A DNA stretch of 64,000 bases from Nostoc sp. FACHB-110 (GCF_014697425.1 NZ_JACJRU010000009.1:62001-126000), one strand, 5' to 3'; counted from the stretch's first letter, positions 15,192 to 22,474 are shown. The notes: generated by a model not told the origin, from the letters alone. Made by a program: numbers and translations.

Positions 15192-16676
15192 TTATTCAGA
15201 CTCCGTCCTTACAACTTGGTTATCAACGATTATGTAGCCAGCGTTCGTTGCTTGGCGTTCCGCTTCTGCCATAACAGATGGCATTCCAGTTGCTAGCAAA
15301 TTGTTCCAATACTCAACCCTGGTTTGCGCCCTTTTTTGCTCTTTCTCCTTTTGCCTGTCCCAAGTAGGCATTGATTTAGCGGCTACCAATTCCGTTATTG
15401 ATGTGGATGTAATTACGGGCTGAACACTGTCGGATTTAGGTTTGTGCAGATTAGCCCAGAAATCTCTGTCTTCTGTCCTCACGTTATTCTTGTAGGCTTC
15501 ACCATTCTCTGTGAAACCTGATTCATCAACAGGAATATCAATCTGTGTTTTTTCCCATTCTTCTGTCTGTTGCTCAAGAGCATCCCAATCAATTTCTTTC
15601 TCAGCAGCAATCATTGGGATAGTTGATTGGGAGTTTATGAAAAGTTTTTCAGGATCTACAGAGGGGACATATTGTTTGACTTCTTCATATTGCGATCGCA
15701 CTACAGATTTATCTGATGGGTGTAACGCTGCTTGATGTTTGAGAATTGCTGTTTTTTCTTGCTCTGGGACATTTATCCCATTGGATTGGCGAAGGGCGAT
15801 ATTTGTGGCCTTATGCAATGTAGCTTCATGATATTCCTGCCAATCATCAGCTAATCGACGCGGATCATTACGATAGTAGGCCCTGACGTTCTTCCTAGCT
15901 TCGTGAATATCAATCGCGCCGTATTTCTGCATCCAGCGTCTAGCGTGCCAATCTACAAAATTTGCATCTAGTTTGCCATCAACCTTCCATTCACCTTCAG
16001 GAACCCAATCCCATTCAATTTCTTGGGGCTTGGGGCGACGGGCGTAAAACGGGTCATTACGAGTAGGTTTGTTTGTTTGCAAGGAATCCTTTTGATTTAA
16101 CAACGTAGTCCGTTGACTTTCAGTGGCATCCACATCATCTTGTTTTTGACTTTCGCCATCTGAGAAAGTCTGAATTAAATCTGGAGTAGTCTTATAAGTC
16201 TGTGTTTCGTCCTTTTTGAAAGCCTTGTCAGTTAAAGTTTCTGGCGGTTGGTCATTCCCAACTTTGGGATTATTTTCCCAACTTTGGGAATCTTGTCCCA
16301 ATTCTGGGACTTCATTCCCAAAGTTGGGATTTTCGTCCCAGAATTGGGAATCTGTCCCAGAATTGGGATCTGACCACAGCAAAAAAAACTTACCCTTGCT
16401 TGTGATGATAATGTTGTCAGTTTCAAGCCTGGAAATTGCTCCATAAAATCGGCTACGCGATACATCCCACTCTTTACAAAAGCGATCTGCATCAATTTCT
16501 ATTTCGCCATCACACCAAGGGTTTTCGTAGCGTAATGCCAGATGCACGTATGCAGTGCTGGAAATATATCGGCTTTTTCTTAGTGCTAGTAATTCAGCCT
16601 TCTGTAGCGGGTAAAATTCGCCAACAATTTTACCTTTTTCGTTTCTAGTGGGGCGCGGTATGTTTATTTGTGTCAT
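15192..16676 (-). CDS. Replication-initiator-like protein containing internal iterons, 494 aa
   Basis: Residues about 35-100 form a winged-helix-like DNA-binding domain (STAYVHLALRYENPW, EIDADRFCKEWDVSRSRFYG, ISRLETDNIIITSKGKFFLL), the pattern of phage and plasmid replication initiators. Residues 103-140 are encoded by six 14-bp iterons with a 20-bp period; every 60 bp gives a 20-residue peptide repeat (DSQFWDENP versus DSQSWENNP). A WDWVPEGEW region and a charged, partly disordered C-terminus follow. The layout parallels lambda O, where the initiator gene holds its own origin; no sequence homology to O is claimed. A one-mismatch dispersed palindrome lies at 15638-15651. Confidence 0.7.
   Translation of the reverse strand: MTQINIPRPTRNEKGKIVGEFYPLQKAELLALRKSRYISSTAYVHLALRYENPWCDGEIEIDADRFCKEWDVSRSRFYGAISRLETDNIIITSKGKFFLLWSDPNSGTDSQFWDENPNFGNEVPELGQDSQSWENNPKVGNDQPPETLTDKAFKKDETQTYKTTPDLIQTFSDGESQKQDDVDATESQRTTLLNQKDSLQTNKPTRNDPFYARRPKPQEIEWDWVPEGEWKVDGKLDANFVDWHARRWMQKYGAIDIHEARKNVRAYYRNDPRRLADDWQEYHEATLHKATNIALRQSNGINVPEQEKTAILKHQAALHPSDKSVVRSQYEEVKQYVPSVDPEKLFINSQSTIPMIAAEKEIDWDALEQQTEEWEKTQIDIPVDESGFTENGEAYKNNVRTEDRDFWANLHKPKSDSVQPVITSTSITELVAAKSMPTWDRQKEKEQKRAQTRVEYWNNLLATGMPSVMAEAERQATNAGYIIVDNQVVRTESE
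15638..15651. repeat. Prophage palindrome variant, one mismatch, intragenic
   Basis: TGAAAAGTTTTTCA, same substitution as at 14297. On the minus strand it encodes part of DPEKLFINS in the initiator-like protein. Confidence 0.75.
16256..16368. repeat. Six-iteron array, candidate origin of replication
   Basis: Six 14-bp near-palindromes of the form TCCCAANNTTGGGA start at 16256, 16276, 16296, 16316, 16336 and 16355, so the spacing is 20 bp four times and then 19 bp. Copies 1 and 2 are TCCCAACTTTGGGA and copy 4 is their exact reverse complement. Copy 3 is TCCCAATTCTGGGA, and copies 5 and 6 are its reverse complement. An A-tract (A8) lies about 15 bp to the right. The array is inside the initiator-like gene. 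Origin function is inferred by analogy with lambda. Confidence 0.8.
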
Positions 16677-16708
16677 AATTATTAGAAGTATTCAATCAGA
16701 TATTTATC

Positions 16709-16735
16709 AAAGGCATCTTGTCGGGAGATGCCTTT
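16709..16735. terminator. Strong hairpin before the initiator-like gene
   Basis: AAAGGCATCT and AGATGCCTTT form a perfect 10-bp stem around a 7-base loop. T-rich sequence follows on both strands. It lies between the 71-aa gene and the initiator-like gene, in the path of leftward transcription, so it could be an attenuation or antitermination point. Confidence 0.7.
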
Positions 16736-16741
16736 TGCATT

Positions 16742-16957
16742 TCAAGAAATCTTCTGATTCGCAGCATCAATGCAAAGCTTGGTATATTCGAGCCGCTCTT
16801 TTATCCAGTTGTCCGCCATTGGGCTGGCTGATTCTCTGGTTGTGATGAAGCTGGCAACTGCACCTACTGTTACCTTCATCTCCAATACCAATGCTAGTAA
16901 GTCGTAATATTCAGGCGGTGCGTCAGTCGCTTGTATGGTTGTTAATTGTGTTTTCAT
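16742..16957 (-). CDS. Small hypothetical early protein, 71 aa
   Basis: A helical protein (PPEYYDLLALVLEMKVTVGA, WIKERLEYTKLCIDAANQKI). It overlaps the upstream gene's 3' end by 35 bp and is followed by a strong hairpin. Family not recognised. Confidence 0.55.
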   Translation of the reverse strand: MKTQLTTIQATDAPPEYYDLLALVLEMKVTVGAVASFITTRESASPMADNWIKERLEYTKLCIDAANQKIS

Positions 16958-17297
16958 GTTGCTTATTTGTGAAAACTACTGTGTCGGGTGTAAATGTGTC
17001 GGACTGGATAACTTTGCGGACGCGGCAAATTGCGTCAGTATCACTCAATTTCCTCCATACCCCGTAACCAGTGGTTACGAATTCACCGTTAATCGGTATT
17101 TCTCCAAAAGTGGTTTTGAAGGTATTTAGTGATGATTCAATTTCACCAGCAGCAGACAACAAGCCTGCTGAGATTGGCTCAAAAACCTCTCGTTCTTGGT
17201 CTTCTAGGGATTCGTCAATATCTTCTGCTGCTAAATAAATTTCGCTTCCCAAGCCCGAGATTCTGCGAATTATTGCGGCTAATGTTTGGTTGCTCAT
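16923..17297 (-). CDS. Hypothetical early protein, 124 aa
   Basis: The N-terminal half is helical and acidic (IIRRISGLGSEIYLAAEDID). The C-terminal half is beta-prone (GEFVTTGYGVWRKLSDTD, ICRVRKVIQSD), and the last 20 residues are polar. It starts 3 bp after the previous stop. No family recognised. Confidence 0.55.
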   Translation of the reverse strand: MSNQTLAAIIRRISGLGSEIYLAAEDIDESLEDQEREVFEPISAGLLSAAGEIESSLNTFKTTFGEIPINGEFVTTGYGVWRKLSDTDAICRVRKVIQSDTFTPDTVVFTNKQHENTINNHTSD

Positions 17298-17299
17298 GT

Positions 17300-17992
17300 C
17301 TAAAACATCCCCCCATATTCCTCATCCTCGGCTGACAATGGCTCGCCTTTGAGTTTTTTATTCTCAACTTCCAGTTCTCGAATCCGCTCTATGTAACGCC
17401 TGAGTGGGTAATCAGATTTGAATAAATCGGGTTTGTCCCAGTGGTTGAAAATGAACTTTTCTTGCTCATTTCTAATGGTTTGGATTGATGATTCAATCAA
17501 CTCAATCAACCCGCGCAGTCTTGCTGCTTTTTCTGCATGAGTCGCAGCATTGCCAACTATCGTCGCCATCAATGCGATCGCTCTCAAGTAAGTCAAAACA
17601 TCCTCTTTGAAGGATTTGAGCTTGGATAAAGCCCTAGTTTCTGAATTTCTGTAACCGTCGATGGCTGTTTGTACAGACCAAGATAAGTTGAGGATATGGG
17701 GGCGTTCAAAACTGTAATCAGGTTGGTGTTTGTCAATTAGTTTGAGTAGTGATGGGATTTGGTTAGAATCGCCCAAAACCCTAACGCCGTCTTCTTCAAA
17801 GCTGACCAGTTGACCTTTGAATTGTTCAAGAACCGCTTTTTGCACTGATTCTCCGATTTGGCGATCTACTTCCTTGTAATGCTCCTCAAGTTCGTCCCAA
17901 CTAATAAGCCAGCTTGCTTTGGGATTTTCCTGCTTCTTCGCCCAGCGCACCCAAACGCGGCGAACAATTATTCCTAATTCTTCTCTGTTCAT
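17300..17992 (-). CDS. Conserved phage-type protein, 230 aa
   Basis: I chose the ATG at 17992 (MNREELG), 5 bp after the upstream stop; the longer frame to 18115 overlaps that gene. The N-terminus IIVRRVWVRWAKKQENPK, followed by SWLISWDELEEHYKEVDRQI, matches a small family common in phages and mobile elements, of unknown function. Two helical regions follow, and the C-terminus has a coiled coil (YIERIRELEVENKKLKGE). Operon spacing is tight on both sides. Confidence 0.6.
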   Translation of the reverse strand: MNREELGIIVRRVWVRWAKKQENPKASWLISWDELEEHYKEVDRQIGESVQKAVLEQFKGQLVSFEEDGVRVLGDSNQIPSLLKLIDKHQPDYSFERPHILNLSWSVQTAIDGYRNSETRALSKLKSFKEDVLTYLRAIALMATIVGNAATHAEKAARLRGLIELIESSIQTIRNEQEKFIFNHWDKPDLFKSDYPLRRYIERIRELEVENKKLKGEPLSAEDEEYGGMF

Positions 17993-17996
17993 TGCT

Positions 17997-18293
17997 CTAT
18001 AAATCAAATAGCTGTAATTGTCCTGGTACTGTGCTGTCACAACCGATCGCTGGCTTTCTATTCGGTGCTGGCATCTGGGCCAATCCGTATCTGTAGAAAG
18101 CCTTGCGCCGCTCATCTAGCCACATTTGGTAGGGATGATTTTTTCGCAAGCCGAATGGGTATGAAGCATCTATGCTTGCTCTTAAATCGCGTTTTTGGGC
18201 TTCGGATAAATTTTCGAGATTTATTCCTTCAGCCACCGCGTTGGCAATAACTTGAGAAATCGCTTCACTTGCCTTGTCTCTCCAATAGCTCAT
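17997..18293 (-). CDS. Conserved small phage-type protein, 98 aa
   Basis: The central segment DASYPFGLRKNHPYQMWLDE followed by RRKAFY resembles short proteins of phages and integrated elements. The C-terminus GQLQLFDL looks like a beta-clamp-binding peptide (QLxLF type), which would tie it to the replication clamp; this is inference from a motif. It starts 1 bp after parB-like ends. Confidence 0.55.
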   Translation of the reverse strand: MSYWRDKASEAISQVIANAVAEGINLENLSEAQKRDLRASIDASYPFGLRKNHPYQMWLDERRKAFYRYGLAQMPAPNRKPAIGCDSTVPGQLQLFDL

Positions 18294-18294
18294 A

Positions 18295-19626
18295 TCAAGC
18301 TGCCTTGTGTGCGAAGTGATTGTGTAGGGCTTGCCAAATTGCCTCTAACTGCTGCGTTGATAAATCATCCTCAATCTTGGCGAATACTTCACCCATCTGC
18401 TTTGGCGTGAGGCGGGTGAGGGCGATCGCAACTTCCGCCACCAAGCCATCACCCGCTACCGTGAGATTAACAGCACTCGATTGCATCTGTTCAGTTGGTG
18501 CATTGCCAATGTTACGCTTCACCTCTGGCAAAACTTGATTACGATTGCCAAGCCCCAAATCTTTTTGCTGCTGCTTGTTTTCTTGCTTAACGGAAGTGAC
18601 TGGCTTGACTTCCTCAACTGGCTCAACTAGCTCCATCTCGGTGAAGGAAATTTGATCGCGCTTGGCTTCTGGATTGCCCTCAACATGGCAAAGAGCGCAC
18701 ATCGATAACACGACTGTCACTGTCGCCAGTTTGTCTTGATATTGTCCTTTGAGGATGCGAACCTTGTCACCTTCTTTGGGTATCCATCGCTGTTGTGGCT
18801 TCTGAGTAGGTTGGGTTGGCTTGACGAGTTTATAAGCCGCATCCACACCTCGCGGTTTGGAAAGAGCCATTTTTAATTGCGATCGCTTCACAGGGTCTTT
18901 GGCTTCATCCATTGCTTTGAGTGCAGTTACCGCGTGTTCTGCATTCACCCCACTTCCTAACCCTACGCGCTTGGCGATGATGTCGCGGGTTGTTCCTTGG
19001 CCCTCACCTGGGCGGCCTTGGCGAGATTTGGCTTTTTGCTTTTCAAGTTCTTCCCAAGCTAGGTATTCTCTGGCCTTCTGCTCGATGCTTTTTTCGCGGT
19101 ATTCGTTGCCTGAGAGTAACGCAGCGATCGCATCTTCACTTGTTGAAAAATTTTTCACTTTCGCTGGCACTTTTGTTAATCCAGCTTTGAGGCAAGCCAG
19201 CCGCCTTCTGTGTCCGTGAATGATGGTGAATCTACCATCATTTTTGGGAGTTACTGTAAAAGTTTCTTGTAGTCCGTGGGTGGCAATGGATTCGGCTAAG
19301 TCTTGTACGTCCTCATTTTCGCCGTATATTTGAACGTTGATTGGGTGCGGGTCAAGTAGTTCGATTGGTATCCACTGAATATCAATTTTCTCTTCAGTGG
19401 TGGCTTTGGACACAGTTGCAACAATTAAGTCTTGTCCTAGCCTTTTGGCTGCTTCTAGGGCATTTATCCCATCAATTAGCAGCCCTTCCTCAGTAACTGT
19501 TATGTCGGGAATACTGCCATCAGCGTTGTAGCTGTCTATAACTTTCGCTACTTCGCCCTCGTCAAAGTTTAAATGTGCTGGAATCTCTATCTCGTAGGGG
19601 TTTCGAGAAATTAAGTTTTGTGGCAT
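18295..19626 (-). CDS. ParB-like DNA-binding protein, 443 aa
   Basis: Residues 82-165 carry the ParB/Spo0J N-terminal domain: IQWIPIELLDPHPINVQIYG, LAESIATHGLQE, and the nucleotide-binding GHRRR at 138-142. A degenerate second copy may precede it (residues 10-75, VTEEGLLIDGINALEAAKRL). A helical DNA-binding region follows, then a KOW-like segment (EGDKVRILKGQYQDK near 285) and a helical C-terminus. ParB family proteins bind palindromic centromere sites or act as regulators. No ParA is visible in the window. A dispersed palindrome lies inside the gene, encoding VKNFS. Confidence 0.8.
   Translation of the reverse strand: MPQNLISRNPYEIEIPAHLNFDEGEVAKVIDSYNADGSIPDITVTEEGLLIDGINALEAAKRLGQDLIVATVSKATTEEKIDIQWIPIELLDPHPINVQIYGENEDVQDLAESIATHGLQETFTVTPKNDGRFTIIHGHRRRLACLKAGLTKVPAKVKNFSTSEDAIAALLSGNEYREKSIEQKAREYLAWEELEKQKAKSRQGRPGEGQGTTRDIIAKRVGLGSGVNAEHAVTALKAMDEAKDPVKRSQLKMALSKPRGVDAAYKLVKPTQPTQKPQQRWIPKEGDKVRILKGQYQDKLATVTVVLSMCALCHVEGNPEAKRDQISFTEMELVEPVEEVKPVTSVKQENKQQQKDLGLGNRNQVLPEVKRNIGNAPTEQMQSSAVNLTVAGDGLVAEVAIALTRLTPKQMGEVFAKIEDDLSTQQLEAIWQALHNHFAHKAA
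19144..19157. repeat. Prophage palindrome copy 6, exact, inside the parB-like gene
   Basis: Exact TGAAAAATTTTTCA, translated on the minus strand as VKNFS just after the ParB core domain. Confidence 0.9.
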
Positions 19627-19674
19627 AATCGGGTTCTTGAAAAGAATTAATTTTTATTGCGCGGTCTTGGCGGA

Positions 19675-20004
19675 CTACGCAATTTTTTTACTTATTTTTC
19701 GCTTCTCTGGCGCAATGAGAAGCTGTTTATCGCACTTTTCAATGTGGAATTGATAGCGCGGGATCTGAGAGTTGGGACTTCTCACATCGCGCACTTCAAT
19801 TCCAATCCGCAAAATTCCGCTTCGTACTAAATCGCGCAATTGATCTGGATAATCAAGTCCCAGCAGCGAATATGCCTGGTCTGTGTCGTACCACTGGCGG
19901 GTTGGTTGGTTGGTAGATTGCATCCCTAGCATTTCGGCAAGAATTTGCCGAACTAGCGGTTCAATAATCTCTTTAAGCTGACTTTCGCTGATCAATCTTT
20001 CCAT
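19675..20004 (-). CDS. Excisionase/HTH-like small protein, 109 aa
   Basis: Residues 39-95 (WYDTDQAYSLLGLDYPDQLR, DLVRSGILRIGIEVRDVR, YQFHIEKCDKQL) resemble winged-helix excisionase/MerR-like DNA-binding proteins. A helical N-terminus (QLKEIIEPLVRQILAEML) may mediate oligomerisation. It overlaps the preceding RHH gene by 32 bp and is followed by the parB-like gene. A directionality factor for the integrase is a reasonable but untested role. Confidence 0.55.
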   Translation of the reverse strand: MERLISESQLKEIIEPLVRQILAEMLGMQSTNQPTRQWYDTDQAYSLLGLDYPDQLRDLVRSGILRIGIEVRDVRSPNSQIPRYQFHIEKCDKQLLIAPEKRKISKKIA

Positions 20005-20197
20005 CTGTCGCTGTTATGTGAATAATTTGTCCGCTAGGCATTTTCATTGAATAGGTTATGTTGTCGTGATTGAGCCAGCTTTGAATAGCAGCAAGAATTA
20101 TTCCGGTCATGGGGATGCCCGTTCTTTCTGATTCTTCCTGTAACTTTTGGTCAAGCTCGTTTGGCAGTCGTAGACTTCTTGTAGTAGTTTTAGTCAT
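19973..20197 (-). CDS. Ribbon-helix-helix regulator, 74 aa
   Basis: Residues 6-42 (TRSLRLPNELDQKLQEESER, then GIPMTGIILAAIQSWL) match the Arc/MetJ/CopG ribbon-helix-helix fold; such proteins bind DNA as dimers. It is the first gene of the leftward early operon and diverges from the first XRE repressor, so it is placed like an early regulator. The C-terminus is a short polar beta segment. Confidence 0.7.
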   Translation of the reverse strand: MTKTTTRSLRLPNELDQKLQEESERTGIPMTGIILAAIQSWLNHDNITYSMKMPSGQIIHITATDGKIDQRKSA

Positions 20198-20262
20198 TAC
20201 TTTAGTAACTGAACTTCATCAGTCTGTTAATAAGTGTATACCACGTATCCGTTGATGACAAT

Positions 20263-20298
20263 AAAGTGCAAAATTTTTACAAGTAGAATTTGCACTTT
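20263..20298. promoter_or_regulatory. Inverted repeat upstream of first XRE repressor, candidate operator
   Basis: AAAGTGCAAA (20263-20272) and TTTGCACTTT (20289-20298) are perfect 10-bp arms 16 bp apart, ending 3 bp before the repressor ATG, in the divergent region facing the early operon. The layout fits autoregulation and a lysogeny switch; binding is inferred. Confidence 0.65.
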
Positions 20299-20301
20299 TC
20301 A

Positions 20302-20655
20302 ATGGACAGGAAAAAACTGGCTCAAATAATTCGGGAAGCTAGAGGGGATAGGAGCCAGGGAAGATTTGCTAGAGATTTGGGCGTAAATCCTGGGACTCTA
20401 AGAAATTGGGAATTGGCCGATAGTGAGCCTAGCCTTGATAATTTGAAAGCGATCGCGGATGCTACAGGCAAAAATTTACTCCAGTTAATCGCAGAGATTA
20501 CGGGAGTTGACACAGAAACATTACCAGAACCTAAAAAAGCTGAAGATGTAATGGCGATCGCATCCAGACTAGACAAAGCTGAACAATTCCGGCTCATTCA
20601 GTTGTTGGTTGCTCAGATGGCGATTCATGCTGGGGTTGAGATTGCGGAGGATTAG
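20302..20655 (+). CDS. XRE-family repressor 1 (HTH_3), 117 aa
   Basis: I chose ATG 20302 (MDRKKLAQII) over an in-frame TTG at 20290. The helix-turn-helix spans about residues 4-60: QGRFARDLGVNPGTLRNWE followed by PSLDNLKAIADATGKN. The C-terminal half (AEDVMAIASRLDKAEQFRL) is helical and shared with the second repressor at 21025. It diverges from the early operon and has an inverted-repeat operator at its start, as expected of a prophage repressor. There is no LexA-like cleavage domain, so derepression would need another route. Confidence 0.75.
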   Translation: MDRKKLAQIIREARGDRSQGRFARDLGVNPGTLRNWELADSEPSLDNLKAIADATGKNLLQLIAEITGVDTETLPEPKKAEDVMAIASRLDKAEQFRLIQLLVAQMAIHAGVEIAED

Positions 20656-20842
20656 CAGCTTGCTCTAGATAGTAGGCGGAACCTTGCCAATTGGGATTGG
20701 ATTCTGACCACTCAGCTAGAGCAAGCAAGAAATCATGAAAGGTGAAGCCCTCGGCTTCCAAATCAGATATTAAACCAGAGGTAAATTCTGAGAGGGCTGT
20801 AACTTTAATTTGGGCTAAAAGAGATCGGAAGCTGGTGTGCAT
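20594..20842 (-). CDS. Conserved small cyanobacterial/prophage protein, 82 aa
   Basis: I chose ATG 20842 (MHTSFRSLLAQIKV); a GTG at 20869 would add nine residues. The sequence is helical (LSEFTSGLISDLEAEGF, FLLALAEWSESNPNWQ), then SAYYLEQAA and a Pro/Gln/Ser-rich tail. It is convergent with, and overlaps, the first repressor by 62 bp. Function unknown. Confidence 0.5.
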   Translation of the reverse strand: MHTSFRSLLAQIKVTALSEFTSGLISDLEAEGFTFHDFLLALAEWSESNPNWQGSAYYLEQAANPPQSQPQHESPSEQPTTE

Positions 20843-20916
20843 TTTAGAAAAAAAGCCGTAGTAACTCACTTATTTTAAAAAAGGGTTAATCACGGAAAAA
20901 CGCGCAATAGATAGAC

Positions 20917-20931
20917 CACAGATGATCTGTG
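20917..20931. promoter_or_regulatory. 15-bp perfect inverted repeat, candidate operator
   Basis: CACAGATGATCTGTG is a perfect 7-1-7 palindrome between the divergent 82-aa gene and the second XRE repressor. Its sequence differs from the first repressor's inverted repeat, which suggests a different binding protein. Confidence 0.55.
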
Positions 20932-21024
20932 TATATGAAAGTAGTCGCCATTGTATATATAGATAGTCAAAAATAATACATCCCTATTTCCGTATGATTG
21001 GAAGGGAATTTATGTTGACTGTTG

Positions 21025-21357
21025 ATGGACGCGGCGGCCAAAGGAAGACTGACAACCTTAATCAGCGATTTGCAAGGGCAACGCAGTTTAAGGAATTTTG
21101 CGCGGGATTTGGGAGTGAGCCTCAAAACCGTGCAAAATTGGTTAGAGGGCGATAATTTGCCTTCTACACGGAATTTGCAAAAGATTGCGATCGCCGCAAA
21201 CATGAACGTAGAGCAACTGTACGCTTATCTCAACGGTCAACAGATTAAGTACGTGCCAAAAGTAGCAGAGGATGTACTGCGATTGGCTTTGCAGTTGAAT
21301 GATGATGAGCGTCGAAGACTAGCTAAGTTGTTGATAGACAATATTGGTTTGAATTGA
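21025..21357 (+). CDS. XRE-family repressor 2 (HTH_3), 110 aa
   Basis: The protein starts at ATG 21025. RNFARDLGVSLKTVQNWLEG and LPSTRNLQKIAIAANMN form the HTH. The C-terminal AEDVLRLALQLNDDERRRLA parallels the first repressor, so the two are paralogues with different recognition helices. A perfect inverted repeat lies about 95 bp upstream and a dispersed palindrome begins 5 bp after the stop. Two paralogous repressors suggest a Cro/CI-like pair or a repressor acquired from a second element. Confidence 0.72.
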   Translation: MDAAAKGRLTTLISDLQGQRSLRNFARDLGVSLKTVQNWLEGDNLPSTRNLQKIAIAANMNVEQLYAYLNGQQIKYVPKVAEDVLRLALQLNDDERRRLAKLLIDNIGLN

Positions 21358-21359
21358 GT

Positions 21360-21379
21360 TCATGAAAAATTTTTCATGA
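21360..21379. repeat. Prophage palindrome copy 7, 20-bp perfect palindrome
   Basis: The core TGAAAAATTTTTCA at 21363-21376 is extended by TCA and TGA to 20 bp. It lies directly after the second repressor's stop. Confidence 0.92.
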
Positions 21380-21450
21380 TGTTGTGTTCACTCTTCGCTT
21401 ACTTTTTCTATCGCCATAGTGCTTCTCGTAGGAATTAGAGAAAAATTCAC

Positions 21451-21666
21451 TCAATGGCGGCGATTTTTCATGTCCTCTTCGTCCTCATCTTCGGCATAAT
21501 CAGGCCTGTCGCCCATAAATTCCTCGTAAGCGATTTCCGCCATGCGATAACACATTAGCTCTTGGGGATGCTGGGAGGCAGAAAAGTCGAATCCTTCACG
21601 GGCTACATAGCCCATTTGGGCATAGAACTCTTTGGCGAGTCTGTTTAATCTGTCTCGAATTTTCAT
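21451..21666 (-). CDS. Hypothetical small acidic protein, 71 aa
   Basis: A helical N-terminus (MKIRDRLNRLAKEFYAQMGY) is followed by SQHPQELMCYRMAEIAYEEF and a very acidic tail. A perfect 22-bp copy of the dispersed palindrome lies 9 bp upstream of the start, in the promoter/leader region. Family not recognised. Confidence 0.55.
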   Translation of the reverse strand: MKIRDRLNRLAKEFYAQMGYVAREGFDFSASQHPQELMCYRMAEIAYEEFMGDRPDYAEDEDEEDMKNRRH

Positions 21667-21674
21667 GATTTTGA

Positions 21675-21696
21675 TTTATGAAAAATTTTTCATAAA
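21675..21696. repeat. Prophage palindrome copy 8, 22-bp perfect palindrome
   Basis: The core at 21679-21692 is extended by TTTA and TAAA to a perfect 22-bp palindrome just upstream of the 71-aa gene (start 21666, minus). Confidence 0.92.
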
Positions 21697-21755
21697 GCTG
21701 CGATCTGCTGGTTGGTTTTGGGTTCTCTAGTAATAGAATCGCAGTGGTGTGTCAA

Positions 21756-21971
21756 ATGAGTAATGAACAGCCCCCAGAGCAGAAGAAAAACAATACTCTT
21801 CTGTTTGCATTAATTTTGATTCCAGTTGTCATTGGTTTTTGTGTTTACATCAACGAGAATGTCCTCAACACTCCCTTAACAAGACAGTTTGACGATGCAG
21901 CAAGGCAAGCCCAAATCGCTGCTTGTGAGTCCGAGAAGGGATACAAAAACACTGAGGACTGTTACAAGTAA
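21756..21971 (+). CDS. Small single-span membrane protein, 71 aa
   Basis: I chose ATG 21756 (MSNEQPPEQKK) over an upstream GTG at 21744. A polar N-terminus is followed by one membrane segment (TLLFALILIPVVIGFCVYI, about residues 14-32) and a short polar C-terminus with two Cys. In this position a superinfection-exclusion or holin-like role is conceivable, but there is no motif to support it. Confidence 0.5.
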   Translation: MSNEQPPEQKKNNTLLFALILIPVVIGFCVYINENVLNTPLTRQFDDAARQAQIAACESEKGYKNTEDCYK

Positions 21972-22025
21972 AAATATTTAGTTTTCAAGGTTCTGTTTGC
22001 GATGCTGCTTTTACGGCATCGCTTT

Positions 22026-22265
22026 TTAATTTCCATCTCCAAAAAGGTGCGGAAGGATTGAGCTTATAGATTCTGCTTCTTCAATTGCTTGCCGTGCGTG
22101 GCCTAATAGTTGAATAATTTGTTTGTCTGCTTCTGGAGTGGCATTCTCGCACTCTGGAGAGGCAAAGTATTGCAATAGTTGTTCAAGTTTGGCGTGGGCT
22201 TGAGTGGCTTGTTGATAAATGGCGTAATAGTCCCAAGCGGGATCTGGGTCAGGATAATTTCGCAT
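22026..22265 (-). CDS. Hypothetical helical protein, 79 aa
   Basis: The sequence DPAWDYYAIYQQATQAHAKL, then LLQYFASPECENATPEADKQ, is helical and acidic, like small phage early proteins. It stands alone between two short regulatory genes. No family recognised. Confidence 0.5.
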   Translation of the reverse strand: MRNYPDPDPAWDYYAIYQQATQAHAKLEQLLQYFASPECENATPEADKQIIQLLGHARQAIEEAESISSILPHLFGDGN

Positions 22266-22397
22266 AAAACAATGTTTCTAGTATGTGGGGACAGCTTGGT
22301 ATTTGAACGCGATCGCCTCTGAGTTGCCCCAATGCGATCGCTTACAGTTAGTTTACCATGTTTTCCTAGTTTACCAAGCAAGGGAATAAAACAATAA

Positions 22398-22426
22398 ACC
22401 CGCCTAACTGGGAGGTTGAGGCGGGT
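22398..22426 (-). terminator. Rho-independent-type terminator
   Basis: ACCCGCCT and AGGCGGGT form an 8-bp GC-rich stem around a 13-base loop. Read on the minus strand, the stem is followed by a T-rich run. It terminates leftward transcription from the RHH gene at 22475-22753. Confidence 0.75.
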
Positions 22427-22474
22427 CTTCTTTGGCTATTTGGATAATCTGGCTAAGTTTGTGTCTCAGGAAAT

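Noticed and set aside
16256..16368. CRISPR-like array (six repeats with short spacers)
   Set aside because: The repeats are 14-bp palindromes with 5-6 bp spacers and lie inside a coding frame; they fit iterons, not CRISPR.
18065..18250. Plus-strand frames opposite the early operon
   Set aside because: They are antisense to well-supported minus-strand genes and show no independent features.
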